Shown here: positions 48,576-59,100 of the stretch, one piece after another | How the letters are laid out: each line of letters starts with the position of its first letter | Numbering within the stretch: the stretch's first letter is position 1 | Assembly (NCBI GenBank): GCA_013287815.1 | Contig: JABDDC010000009.1 | Coordinates: 1 to 59,313, forward strand | DNA length: 59,313 bases | Origin: Chlamydiota bacterium | GTDB taxonomy: Bacteria; Chlamydiota; Chlamydiia; Chlamydiales; Parachlamydiaceae | Direction of reading: 5' to 3' | The notes under the pieces: model-generated | Databases searched by the model: none | What the model saw: only the letters and a program-made list of their open reading frames with translations | Told to the model about the DNA's origin: nothing | Program-made: the position numbers and the translations under genes

Positions 48576-49679
48576 TCAAGCATATTTATCAGGCTTGGAT
48601 GTAGAGGTTGACGTGGGGGAAGACAATGATTCAAAAAACATTAAGCTTGTATTGAATATTTGAAAGAACTCTCTTTTCATTTGATCACTGGCCATCTTAA
48701 CCTTTTCAGGTGAGGAAACTACCATTTTAACAATTAATGGGAGTTCGGAACTTACGGCAGCTGAGTCAAAGCTCTGTCCCGCCCAGGGAATACAGGGGAA
48801 ATTAGCGTACTCGTTACCCAAAGCTCTTTTGGGTGCTTTATATTGTATCATTAAGGGGGCATTTTCATTAGCCAGTCCGCCAAGAGTTTCGGCTGCTGTT
48901 GTAGATATATGGATAACGATTTGGTTTTCGGTCAGCTGGTTAAACCCTTCTTGCAATAAATTAAGCAGCGATTTTGCAGTACTGTTTTTGTTAATTTTGT
49001 TGAGGATTTTATCGACAATGATATTATTATTGTTCATCTCTTTTATGAGAAACGAGCGGTTTTGCAAATCCCGTTTATACTGTTGCCATTCAGCCACCAG
49101 CGCAGTGCAGGCATAATTCCTTTGGCTGATATCGCCATTAGTTAAAAGGCGTACATCTTCCAGACACATCGCCAGCTTAAATATCTCCAAAAAAAGGATG
49201 GTAATGGTTTCTGCAACATGTAAAAGATAAGCCGGACAGGCGGCAACCTTGTCTTTAAATTGTTTTTTAAAAGACGGCGAGGTGATTGTCAGCTTTTCAT
49301 CCGGATTAAACGAATCAGGGTCATAGATGGAAAAACGGTTGTACAAGGCATCTTGAAATGATTGATAAGCGAGGTAAACTTCTTCGTATTGCTTGACGAT
49401 GTCGTTAACCGATTTCCCGATCAACGCTATTTGCAGCGCATAGGCTGAAGTTTCTGTCATCGGGGCCAGTACATCAATGGCGGAACCATAGATGAAGGGA
49501 TTACCATCGTGCGGATTTTCTTGAGCATTCTTCAGAATTAATGAAAACTTCACGTTGCGGTAAATGACGTGGGCTTTTTCAAAATATTTAGCTGCCGTTA
49601 GAAGATAAGGGGGGAGAGGGTATTTGGCTTGTGATTCTTCCAACGATGCTGTACGGATAATCTGGGATACTTCTGTCAT
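48576..49679 (-). CDS. Hypothetical protein, effector-like
   Basis: 367 aa with no recognised family. No signal peptide. Mostly helical; the only strongly hydrophobic stretch is about 155-178 (YLLHVAETITILFLEIFKLAMCL). The tail is Ser/Thr-rich (SLSSPTSTSTSKPDKYA). A good RBS (CAGGAG) precedes the ATG. It lies beside the second minisatellite locus, as the SET gene lies beside the first. A secreted effector role is possible but unproven. Confidence 0.7.
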   Translation of the reverse strand: MTEVSQIIRTASLEESQAKYPLPPYLLTAAKYFEKAHVIYRNVKFSLILKNAQENPHDGNPFIYGSAIDVLAPMTETSAYALQIALIGKSVNDIVKQYEEVYLAYQSFQDALYNRFSIYDPDSFNPDEKLTITSPSFKKQFKDKVAACPAYLLHVAETITILFLEIFKLAMCLEDVRLLTNGDISQRNYACTALVAEWQQYKRDLQNRSFLIKEMNNNNIIVDKILNKINKNSTAKSLLNLLQEGFNQLTENQIVIHISTTAAETLGGLANENAPLMIQYKAPKRALGNEYANFPCIPWAGQSFDSAAVSSELPLIVKMVVSSPEKVKMASDQMKREFFQIFNTSLMFFESLSSPTSTSTSKPDKYA

Positions 49680-49837
49680 GATAGTCTCCTGTTGAATTTC
49701 TATACTATAAGAGATAGGCCTTTATCGGAAAGAGTTTCGTGTGGAGATCCAGATACGTCAAGATTTCAGCGATAAGGTGCAGAGATATTAAACGCATAGG
49801 CAAGGCAAAGCACAGAAAACAAAAATCCCAGAGAAGA

Positions 49838-50364
49838 GAGCGGAGAGGATGTAAAGGATGTTTAGGATAGGTAGGATATAGAGCGGAGAGGATGTAAAGG
49901 ATGTTTAGGATAGGCAGGATATAGAGCGGAGAGGATGTAAAGGATGATTAGGATAGGCAAGATATTAGAGCGGAGAGGATGTAAAGGATAGTTAGGATAG
50001 GTAGGATATAGAGCGGAGAGGATGTAAAGGATGTTTAGGATAGGCAGGATATAGAGCGGAGAGGATGTAAAGGATGATTAGGATAGGCAAGATATTAGAG
50101 CGGAGAGGATGTAAAGGATAGTTAGGATAGGTAGGATATAGAGCGGAGAGGATGTAAAGGATGTTTAGGATAGGCAGGATATAGAGCGGAGAGGATGTAA
50201 AGGATGATTAGGATAGGCAAGATATTAGAGCGGAGAGGATGTAAAGGATAGTTAGGATAGGCAGGATATAGAGCGGAGAGGATGTAAAGGATAGTTAGGA
50301 TAGGCAGGATATAGAGCGGACAGGATAGATAAGGATGGTTAGGATAGGCAGGATATAGAGCAGA
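49838..50364 (+). repeat. Minisatellite array, about 12 units of 43-44 bp with higher-order period 130 bp
   Basis: Units starting GAGCGGAGAGG recur at 49838, 49881, 49924, 49968, 50011, 50054, 50098 and onward. Three unit types (ending GGTAGGATATA, GGCAGGATATA and GGCAAGATATTA) alternate in order, giving a 43+43+44 = 130-bp higher-order repeat seen three times, and then degenerate. Same family as 13001-13484 and 59151-59313. Confidence 0.95.
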
Positions 50365-50374
50365 TGTGATTTAA

Positions 50375-50423
50375 CCGTGCCTACCCCTACCGAGGTAGAC
50401 CTGTGTTAACCAGATAGGCACGG
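50375..50423. repeat. Short inverted repeat between the arrays
   Basis: CCGTGCCTA (50375-50383) pairs with TAGGCACGG (50415-50423). The rest of 50424-50610 has no gene; one open frame (HYDRLNENERKLKNNLSDTF...) lacks a start and looks like debris. Confidence 0.5.
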
Positions 50424-50610
50424 ATCTAACTTTGTTGTGCTGTTTCTAGCATTATGATCGACTAAATGAAAATGAACGAAAACTTAAAAACAATTTATCT
50501 GACACCTTTCAAGCGAAGGAAATTCCTCAAGAAAAACTGCATATTGATCAAGGTTTAAGCTATAAGAGGAGTACCTCATTTAGTCCGCCCTTTTTTTCAC
50601 GGCGCGCTTG

Positions 50611-50916
50611 TATCCTATCCATCTTATAAATCCTTTCCATCCTTTCCGCTCTCTAATCCTGTCTATCCTAATCATCTTTATCATCCTTTCCGCTCTCTAA
50701 TCCTGTCTATCCTAATCATCTTTATCATCCTTTCCGCTCTCTAATCCTGTCTATCCTAATCATCTTTATCATCCTTTCCGCTCTCTAATCCTGTCTATCC
50801 TAATCATCTTTATCATCCTTTCCGCTCTCTAATCCTGTCTATCCTAATCATCTTTATCATCCTTTCCGCTCTCTAATCCTGTCTATCCTAATCATCTTTA
50901 TCATCCTTTCCGCTCT
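50611..50916 (-). repeat. Minisatellite array, about 6 units of 44 bp, inverted
   Basis: Pyrimidine-rich units beginning TTTCCGCTCTCTAATCC recur exactly every 44 bp (50643, 50687, 50731, 50775, 50819, 50863), almost identical to each other and thus recently homogenised. They are in inverse orientation to 49838-50364, separated by about 250 bp. Flanked on the right by GACCTCTGAGACCTCC and CTTTGCGTTAAAATTT (about 51000), whose inverse (TTAAACGCATAGGCAAGGCAAAG) flanks the left array near 49788. Confidence 0.95.
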
Positions 50917-51073
50917 TTTCTTTGACCTCTGAGACCTCCTGTACTTGATTTTTTCTATTGTCCTGCGTGACTCCTTTGCGATCTTTGCGTCCCTTTGCTC
51001 CTTTGCGTTAAAATTTAGGAGTCACTGTTGGATTACATCTCATTTTTCCACACACACCGTTACTTTTACTGTT

Positions 51074-51105
51074 TTGACTTATTTTTTACTTACCGCTACT
51101 ATAAT
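51074..51105 (+). promoter_or_regulatory. Probable tkt promoter
   Basis: TTGACT (51074-51079) with 17-bp spacing to TACTAT (51097-51102); TATAAT at 51100-51105 overlaps it. About 30 bp before the start codon. Good match. Confidence 0.65.
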
Positions 51106-51132
51106 TCCCAAATTCCCAAAAAGGATACCGGC

Positions 51133-53160
51133 ATGAATACCTTAGAAAAAGTTTGGCCTCAAGGCAATAAATTAGATGACGAACAAAAACAAATTCTTTC
51201 CAGAATAGCTAACACCATCCGTGGACTGTCGATAGATGCCGTTCAAAAAGCAGATTCCGGCCATCCGGGGTTGCCGATGGGATGTGCCGAGCTCGGAGCT
51301 TACCTATACGGACACCACCTTAAGCATCATCCTAAAAATCCGCAGTGGCTCGATCGCGACAGGTTGATCTTGTCGGCCGGGCACGGGTCGATGTGGCTTT
51401 ATTCTTGTTTGCACCTTTCCGGGTTCAACGTCACTTTGGATGATATTAAAAATTTTAGACAGCTCCATTCTATTACTCCCGGACATCCTGAATATGGGAT
51501 GACAGAAGGTGTGGAAACCACCTCCGGGCCATTAGGGCAGGGAATTGGCAATGCTGTGGGACAGGCCCTCGGATTTAAGTTGCTGGCTGCACGCTTCAAC
51601 ACTGAAAAGTATAAAATTTTTAACAATAAAATTTATGCTGTAATGGGTGATGGCTGTGTCATGGAAGGGATTTCTTCAGAAGTCTGTTCATTGGCTGGGC
51701 ATCTGAAATTGGATAATCTGGTCGCCATTTACGATGCCAATAATGTATGCCTTGATGGTCCTCTTAGCGAAAGCTGTTCAGAAGACACCAAAACGCGTTA
51801 TTTAGCCTATGGCTGGGACGTCTATGAAGTCAATGGACATGATCTCGAAGCTCTCGACAACGTCTTCAACAAGATCAGGAGAAGACAAGAACGTCCATGC
51901 TTGATTATCTCCCGCACCGTTATCGGCAAAGGAGCTCCCAATAACGCAGGTACCTGCAAGGTGCATGGTTCGCCGCTTGGACACGAAGAGATCAAAGCTA
52001 CCAAAGAGGCTCTTGGAATTCCCCAAGATGAATTTTATGTCCCGCAAGCTGTCCTCAACTACTTTCAGGGGAAAATTATTGAAGATGCCAAAAAAGAAGA
52101 AGACTGGAATCAAATTTACGCAGCATGGGAAGAGGCTAATCCAACTAAAGCGATCGAATTGAAAGAGATGCTCCAACATGTAATTCCGCCCGATCTGGAA
52201 CAAAAATTGCAAGAATTGCCAATAAAAGGGAACATCTCAGGCAGAAAAGCCTCTCAAGACTGCATCAACCTCATCGCCGAACTGCTGCCAAATATTTATG
52301 GTGGATCAGCCGACCTCTCCTGCTCAGATATGACGACTATCAAGAAAGGACAAATGGTGGGTCCCGGACGCTTTATCGGACAGAATATCAAGTACGGAGT
52401 CAGGGAATTCGGCATGGCTGCCATTGCCACAGGCCTTTCACAAACCGGAATGATGATTCCCTTCATCGGAACTTTTTTGACTTTTTCCGATTACATGCGC
52501 AATGCCATCCGTCTGGCAGCCTTGCAGCATGCGCAAGTGATCTATCAGTTCACCCACGATTCGATCTTTCTGGGAGAAGATGGTCCCACCCACCAGCCTA
52601 TCGAACATTATGCCGCTTTGCGGGCGATCCCGCAGCTGCAGGTGATCCGTCCAGCCGATGCCAATGAAGTCAAAATGGGATGGCTCGCTGCCCTGCAGTA
52701 TAAAGGACCGACGGCGCTCATCTTATCGCGTCAGAATCTGCCCGACTTGATAGGGACGAAGGTTCCCTATGCCGATGGGATGGGAAAAGGGGCTTATATC
52801 GTCAAACATGAAAAAACACAACCAGACTTCACTCTGATCGCTACAGGCTCCGAAGTATCCTTAGCCATTGCCGTTGCAGAAGAGCTCGAAAAGCATGATA
52901 AGGCTGTTAGGGTGATCTCCATGCCTTGCTGGGAAATCTTTGAAAAACAAGGCTCGGAATACAAAGAGAGCCTCCTTGGCGGCGACATCGGAAAACGGGT
53001 CAGCATTGAAGCGGGCGTAGACCTTGGCTGGCATAAATATATCGGACGCGATGGCATTGCCATCTGCCTTGAACGGTTTGGTGCTTCAGCCCCCGCCGGC
53101 GCCCTCGCCAAAGAGTTCGGTTTCACCGTCGAAGATATCCTGGAAAGGATCCTTTTTTAG
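51133..53160 (+). CDS. tkt: Transketolase
   Basis: 675 aa from the ATG at 51133 (AAAAAGGA upstream); the longer frame starts in repeat flank sequence. ThDP domain with SGHPGLPMG, GPLGQGI, GDGCVMEG...NLVAIYDANN and the Pyr domain (RFIGQNIKYGVREFGMAAIA; THDSIFLGEDGPTHQPIEH). Moves two-carbon units in the pentose phosphate pathway. C. trachomatis has tktB next to alaS and amn (from memory); here it is separated from alaS by the minisatellite locus and an orphan gene. Confidence 0.96.
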   Translation: MNTLEKVWPQGNKLDDEQKQILSRIANTIRGLSIDAVQKADSGHPGLPMGCAELGAYLYGHHLKHHPKNPQWLDRDRLILSAGHGSMWLYSCLHLSGFNVTLDDIKNFRQLHSITPGHPEYGMTEGVETTSGPLGQGIGNAVGQALGFKLLAARFNTEKYKIFNNKIYAVMGDGCVMEGISSEVCSLAGHLKLDNLVAIYDANNVCLDGPLSESCSEDTKTRYLAYGWDVYEVNGHDLEALDNVFNKIRRRQERPCLIISRTVIGKGAPNNAGTCKVHGSPLGHEEIKATKEALGIPQDEFYVPQAVLNYFQGKIIEDAKKEEDWNQIYAAWEEANPTKAIELKEMLQHVIPPDLEQKLQELPIKGNISGRKASQDCINLIAELLPNIYGGSADLSCSDMTTIKKGQMVGPGRFIGQNIKYGVREFGMAAIATGLSQTGMMIPFIGTFLTFSDYMRNAIRLAALQHAQVIYQFTHDSIFLGEDGPTHQPIEHYAALRAIPQLQVIRPADANEVKMGWLAALQYKGPTALILSRQNLPDLIGTKVPYADGMGKGAYIVKHEKTQPDFTLIATGSEVSLAIAVAEELEKHDKAVRVISMPCWEIFEKQGSEYKESLLGGDIGKRVSIEAGVDLGWHKYIGRDGIAICLERFGASAPAGALAKEFGFTVEDILERILF

Positions 53161-53192
53161 TGAGGGCGTAGATGTAGCCTTTCTTCATCATA

Positions 53193-53618
53193 TTATAGGC
53201 CGAATTCTTTATGCGACTTTATCACGTCTGCCGGTAAAATAAGAGAAGCGATCGCCATCTCGGCATTTTGATAAAAAAATCGGAGAAATTCCTGTTCGGT
53301 TATTTTTTCAATAATAGAGATGAGCAAGAGAGTTCTTTCATCTAGCATGACTTTCTTTTTTGAGATCCAATCAAATAATAATTCAATGCCTTTGGTCTTT
53401 TTCAAACCATCATAAAGCTGAACAAAATGATCGATGATATGATAAACATTAGGTTGTTTATCGATATATAAACTGATTGAAGAAAGAATACAAAACCATC
53501 TGCACTCTTTGAATTTTTGACTTTTTTTAGAATCATAAAAAATATTTTCCAGGATATCATCAAGTAAATCATCTTCTTCAAAAAATATTGATGAACAGAT
53601 AATCGTTGCTGAAGACCG
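53193..53618 (-). pseudogene. Helical protein truncated at its 5' end by a repeat
   Basis: An open frame of about 141 residues (SSIFFEEDDLLDDILENIF ... YDGLKKTKGIELLFDWISKKKVMLDERTLLL ... KSHKEFGL) has no start codon. Upstream, the frame is closed by the TAA that forms the first bases of the dispersed repeat (53619). So the N-terminal part is gone. The remainder is all-helical, of unknown family. Confidence 0.7.
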
Positions 53619-53695
53619 TTATAGCATTGCCTACGATGCGTTTTGCATTGCATGAGTGCGTGTTATAACAAAGCGCCGGCGGAGCCGCCCTATTT
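53619..53695. repeat. Truncated copy of the composite palindromic element
   Basis: Matches the reverse complement of 20700-20770 (ATTGCCTACGATGCGTTTTG, GCATGAGTGCGTGTTATAACAAAGCGCCGGCGGAGCC), then skips about 25 bp of the full copy and ends at CCCTATTTT. It truncates the gene to its left and lies 65 bp upstream of the efflux operon. Confidence 0.88.
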
Positions 53696-53759
53696 TCATT
53701 CGATTTTTTTTCGCATAATTGTTAGACTAATAAACCCACTTGATATAGGTGTAGTGATT

Positions 53760-55055
53760 TTGTTTAATAAATTCATGCTGATTATTTTTCTGTTGGTGAC
53801 ATGGGCACTGAATGCGGCTCAGGATCTCAACCATCCCTTAACACTTTCCGAGTTGGTTGACATCGCCCTGGAAAATCATCCGTCGACCAAACAGGCATGG
53901 TGGAATGCCAATCGGGCTGCTGCTGCCTTGGGCAGTGCCAAGAGCGCCTATTATCCTCAAGTGGGCTTTGATGCCTATGTGAGTAAAGGCCGCACATATA
54001 AATTTGTCAACGGCCCTGATACCGACTATACCCTGGCAGGGACAGACATCACCCTTTCCATGCTGCTGTTTGACTTTGGCGAAACGAATGCTAATGTCGG
54101 CGCAGCCAAAATGGCCCTTGTGGCGGCTAATTGGCAATCAGAATGGAGCATTCAAAAAGTGATGGTGAACGTCCTTGAAAATGCCTATGCGGCTTTTCAT
54201 GCCGGTGAAGTGTATCAGGCCGCCCTTGTTTCCCTCAAAGAAGCCACCGTTGTCCGGGATGCTGCTCTCGAGCTCAATCGGACAGGATTGACCTCTGTCA
54301 CCGATGTCTATACAAGTCAGGCTAATTACTCCGAAATGAAAATGGATTTAGCCCGCCAAAAGGCTTTGTTGGATATTCAAATAGGCAAGCTTACCACCAG
54401 CCTTGGATTACCGGCTAACACTTGCATCGAGCTCGCTCCGATTCCTAAGCCACCGTCTTCGAGACAGGTGGACGTTAATAAGTTGATTGAACTAGCGTTG
54501 AGGCAGCGGTCCGATTTGTTGGCCAAGCAAGCCAAGCATACCGAAGCACTGGCGCGTCAAAAACAGGTTGGCGCATCGTATGGGCCTAAGTTAACATCCG
54601 GTGCACGCGGCGGGACAGACCATTATTTCCATGATAGGGCCCATGGAGGACACTATGAAGTGCGTTTGGACTTTGAGCTGCCTCTCTTCACAGGATTTGG
54701 TGCCACCTATCAGAAACGGATGGCTTTTGCCAACGCTAAGATATCGATGGAAGAATTAGCTGAGCTTGAACTGGAAATTTCACTAGAAGTATTAACCCAT
54801 AGCCGTACTCTGGAAGCTGCGCAGGAGATCCTGCCTGATGCTGATGAATACCTTGCCAACTCGATCAAGGCTTATGAAGGTGTCCTGCAGAAGTACCAAG
54901 CTGGCAAGGAGAGGATCACTGAGCTTTCGAATGCCCAGCAGCAATTGGCACAGGCCCGTGTTCGCTATAGCGATGTGAAAACCCGATGGCTAGTGTCTCT
55001 GGCCAACTTGGCATATGCAACAGGGACATTATGTCCCTATCTGGAGAAACAATGA
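53760..55055 (+). CDS. TolC-family outer-membrane efflux protein
   Basis: About 431 aa. Start uncertain: the frame reaches back to 53643 through repeat sequence, so TTG 53760 (giving FNKFMLIIFLLVTWALNAAQ as signal peptide) or ATG 53775 is preferred. Two OEP halves follow, each with long helices; conserved patterns SAYYPQVGFDAY and ERITELSNAQQQLAQARVRY. It forms the trimeric channel across the outer membrane for the adjacent pump. Stop overlaps the next start (AATGA). Confidence 0.88.
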   Translation: MFNKFMLIIFLLVTWALNAAQDLNHPLTLSELVDIALENHPSTKQAWWNANRAAAALGSAKSAYYPQVGFDAYVSKGRTYKFVNGPDTDYTLAGTDITLSMLLFDFGETNANVGAAKMALVAANWQSEWSIQKVMVNVLENAYAAFHAGEVYQAALVSLKEATVVRDAALELNRTGLTSVTDVYTSQANYSEMKMDLARQKALLDIQIGKLTTSLGLPANTCIELAPIPKPPSSRQVDVNKLIELALRQRSDLLAKQAKHTEALARQKQVGASYGPKLTSGARGGTDHYFHDRAHGGHYEVRLDFELPLFTGFGATYQKRMAFANAKISMEELAELELEISLEVLTHSRTLEAAQEILPDADEYLANSIKAYEGVLQKYQAGKERITELSNAQQQLAQARVRYSDVKTRWLVSLANLAYATGTLCPYLEKQ

Positions 55056-56128
55056 AAAAATATTCACTTATCATTCTATTCACTGCCTCCCTTGTTATAG
55101 CGGGTTGTGAAAGCAGCCATGACGCCCATATGCCGGAGATGCCGGCGATTCCTGTCAAGGTCGTGCAACCCATTGTCAAGGATCTTACCGTCTATGTCGA
55201 TTCCATCGGCACCTTGCATCCGTCAGTTTCTTTGGAGATTCGTCCGCAAGTAACTGGTCAGTTATCAAAAGTGATGGTTAATGAAGGGCAGTGGGTGAAA
55301 AATGGAACGCCTCTTTTCCAAATCGACTCGAAGCCATATGCCATCAAGGTGAGAGAAGGGGAAGCACAGCTGGCTATGGAACAGGCCGACTATCAGGCTG
55401 TCCAAAAAAAACTGGGTCGTTTTAAGGAATTGGCAGGTAAAGATCTGATCTCCCAGATGGAATGGGACGATCTCAGTGCCCAAGAGCAAAAATTGCAAGC
55501 TAGCGTACTGTTGAACGCTGCGCGGCTGGGTGCTACTCAACTGGATCTCGAACACTGCACTATTCTTTCCCCTCTTGATGGGAGGGTCGGTAAGTTGGAT
55601 GTGCATCCAGGGATGCTGGTGGATCAGACAGAATCACTTGTCACCATATCCAAAATGGACCCTTTGATCGTTGAGTTTTCTATCACTGAAAAGGAATTCC
55701 CTAGGATGCCAAATGAGAATGGATCTGTTGAATTAGTTGCTCTGTGCGGCTCTGAAGTATGCCAGGATGGGACTGTGACATTTATCGATAATCAATTCGA
55801 CTCTAAAACAGGTTTGTTGATGATTCGTGGAAAAGTGCCTAATCCCTATTACAAGCTTCGTCCGGGGCAAAATGTGAAAGTCAAGTTACCTGTCGCCATT
55901 GAAACGAATGCCAAACTGATCCCGCAAAAAACAATTAGATACAATCAGGAAGGGCCCTATGTCTATGTCATCAAGGAAGACCAGACTGTAGCGCTCCGAC
56001 CATTACTCTTAGGCAGCGAACATGACAAAGATCAGGTGGTCTTGCAAGGGATCGAACCTGAAGAGAAAATTGTCATTGATGGGCATTTGCGATTGTCGCC
56101 GGGTATTAAAGTAGAAATCAAGCCATGA
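55052..56128 (+). CDS. RND-pump periplasmic adaptor lipoprotein
   Basis: 358 aa from the ATG at 55052. Lipoprotein signal with Cys in VIAGCESS (about residue 18). Biotinyl-lipoyl domain halves (VTGQLSKVMVNEGQWVKNGTPLFQID and LSPLDGRVGKLDVHPGMLV) flank a helical hairpin, then beta-barrel and membrane-proximal domains. It links the RND pump to TolC. Overlaps both neighbours by 4 bp. Confidence 0.93.
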   Translation: MKKYSLIILFTASLVIAGCESSHDAHMPEMPAIPVKVVQPIVKDLTVYVDSIGTLHPSVSLEIRPQVTGQLSKVMVNEGQWVKNGTPLFQIDSKPYAIKVREGEAQLAMEQADYQAVQKKLGRFKELAGKDLISQMEWDDLSAQEQKLQASVLLNAARLGATQLDLEHCTILSPLDGRVGKLDVHPGMLVDQTESLVTISKMDPLIVEFSITEKEFPRMPNENGSVELVALCGSEVCQDGTVTFIDNQFDSKTGLLMIRGKVPNPYYKLRPGQNVKVKLPVAIETNAKLIPQKTIRYNQEGPYVYVIKEDQTVALRPLLLGSEHDKDQVVLQGIEPEEKIVIDGHLRLSPGIKVEIKP

Positions 56129-59100
56129 ATATATCCGCACCATTTATCAAACGTCCTGTCATGACTACTTTCGTCATGCTGACCATCATATTGGCAGGGA
56201 TTGCCGCCTTTTTTAAACTGCCGATCAGCGACTTGCCCAATATCGAACATCCTAACATCGTCGTCTCTGCAGGTTATTTGGGTGCTAGCCCTGAGGTAGT
56301 CCTAAATCAGGTGACCATCCCCCTGGAAAAAGAACTGACCCATGTGAAAGGACTTCTGGAAATCTCATCTACTAGCTCCTCAGGACATTCTTCCATCTCG
56401 TTGTCATTCAGTTTTTCCAAAGATATGAACGAAGCCATCCGTGATGTACAGGCTGCTATTAGCCGGGCAGAGGGGCAACTGCCCAGTGACCTGGATCCGC
56501 GGCCCTCCTACCATCTGCAGGAAGGAAGTCAGGAACCTATCATGTTCTTTCTCCTGACCTCAGATAATTCATCTATCGGTGATTTACGCAGCTATGCCGA
56601 TGCCTATGTCGTGCCTCGTCTTAGTCGCGTTGAGGGAGTATCTGAAGTACAAATTTATGGCAGTACTAATTCTGTCTGGATCAAACTGAATCCGGAGCTG
56701 ATGGCTATCAGAAAAGTAGGATTCAACGATGTAGTTGATGCTGTACGGCAGAAGACTAATCAAATGCCTTTAGGAAGCATCCAGACTGGCAGCAAACTTT
56801 TATCGATAGAGCTTAAGGGAAAGATCCATGATGCCAAAGAGTTAGGGGATTTAATCATTGGCGATCACTTGATCAGATTAAAAGATATTGCTGAGATTTC
56901 CACGAAATCTGATACGGAGCTTGAATTTCATTTTGGAACACACGAAAAAATATCAACTGCCTTAATCATGGGAATAAAAAAAATCAGCGATGGCAATACA
57001 GTTGCTATCTCGCAATCCGTTTTAGAAAAACTCAACGCAATTAAAAAGGAACTTCCTCCTTCGATCCATTTAACGGTCTGGTTTGATAAAGCCGTTTGGA
57101 TTAAAGGGGCGATTGTCGATGTCGAATGGACGCTTATTCTGGCGTTCCTTTTGGTCGTAGTGGTCATCTATTTTAGCTTGGGACGCTTGACCGACTCACT
57201 GATCACAAGTATTGCTTTGCCTCTATCGATCATTGGGACATTTATCATCATGTATCTGGCCAACTTCAGCCTCGATATCCTTTCTCTGTTGGCATTGACC
57301 CTTTCAGTCGGATTTGTGGTCGATGACGCCATTGTGGTGTTAGAAAATATTGTACGCTCCCAGGAGAATGGCACATCGGCTCGTGAAGCCAGCCTAAAGG
57401 GATCCAAACAAATATCATTTACTATCCTGTCGATGACCCTGTCCCTTGTTGCGGTTTTCATACCGATCTTGTTTATGGAAGGAATTAATGGAAGGTTATT
57501 CAGAGAATTCAGCATCACCCTCGCTGTTGCTATATTGGTTTCCGGCTTTGTCTCTTTGACCCTCACTCCCATGCTTTGCAGCCGCTTTCTTTCATCTCAT
57601 GCCCGAAAGAGCAAAATGCAAAGTTTGGTTGACCAAGCCAATTCCTGGATGACAGATCTCTATGGAAGGACTTTAAAACCCTGTTTCCGTTATCCTAAAA
57701 CAATATTGATGTTTGCTTTAGCATGTATGGGATTAACGATTCTTCTCTTTTCCAAATTGCCGGTTAACCTATTTCCTCCTGAAGACAGAGGATACAATTT
57801 TGTCATTGTCAATCTCCCAACGGGTATGAATTCTACAGATATGACGGCACAACAAAAAGAGCTCGAAGCTATCGTTCAGGCTAACCCTCATATCGAGAAG
57901 TTTATCAGTTTGTCCATGGGCAACAACATTTTTCTTATAGTCAGCTTGCTTCCTATAGACCAGCGACCTCCACAGCAACTGGTAATGGCCGATTTGCAAA
58001 AGCAGTTCGACGGTATTCCCGGCTTGCAGACTTTTTCTCAGCCCTATCAGTTGATCAATCCCGACATGGATTTTGGCAGCGCCGGCCAGTACCGGCTGGT
58101 CGTCAAAGGGCTCGATTACCCGGAAGTAGAAAAAGGGGCAGCCGATTTGACTCTTGCCATGCAGTCTCATCCGGAATTCTCATTCGTCCTCAATGGAGTT
58201 AGCAATGATACTCCCATATTGGCAATGAATTTCAATGAAGAATTGGCCAGTCAATACGGGTTCGATAAGGATGATGTTCAGATGCTGCTGCAACAAGCTT
58301 ATGGACAAGGCTCAGTCGGGAAAATCCAAAAGGGTATCATTCAGGAACATATTTTCATGGAACTTCTACCAGATTATCAGAATTCTGCCGGAGCTCCCAA
58401 TAAGCTTTATCTGACAGGACGCAACGGAGCTGTTGTACCATTGAAGGCCCTGGCCGAATGGGAAGAAAAGCTCGGATCTCCATCGTTGGATAGGCTTGAG
58501 CAACTTCCCTACACATGGATCCGTTTTTCCCTAGCCGATGGTATAGCACCTAATGTGGGTTTGCATCTGGCCGAAAAGATTGCTACCGAGATTCTGCCCG
58601 AAAATGTCAGTGGATCCCTGACAGGAGCTGCCAAGGAGACCGCAAGAGCTATCAATAGTACGTTGCTATTGTTATTATTTGCCGTGGTGGTGATGTATAT
58701 AGTATTAGGAATACTCTACGAAAGCTTTATCCATCCACTAACCATATTGTCATCCCTCCCTTTTGCCGGCCTGGGTGGTGTCTTGACCCTCTTTTTGTTT
58801 GACGAACCCATTTCTATTTTCAGCGCCGTCGGATTTTTACTTTTAATCGGGATAGTAAAGAAGAACGGGATCATGATGGTGGATTATGCCCTGGAAGCCA
58901 AAAAAGAAGGTAAGTCAAGCGAACAGGCTATCTACGAAGCCTGTCTGGTCCGTTTGCGTCCCATCATGATGACGACCGTTGCTGCTGTGATGGGTGCCAT
59001 CCCCATTGCGATTGGTTTCGGTGAAGGTGCCGAGATGAGACGTGGATTAGGCCTTGTGATCGCGGGCGGCTTGCTTTTTTCTCAGCTGTTGACTTTGTAC

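Noticed and set aside
49838-50916. Replication origin with iterons
   Set aside because: Repeats are too long and inverted, and no dnaA, dnaN, rep gene or DnaA boxes are seen.
51028-51132. Longer transketolase N-terminus
   Set aside because: The extra 35 residues come from repeat flank and promoter sequence; the ATG at 51133 has a good RBS and is the family start.
53402-53653. 83-aa minus-strand ORF
   Set aside because: It runs through the repeat in a different frame from the conserved helical pseudogene.
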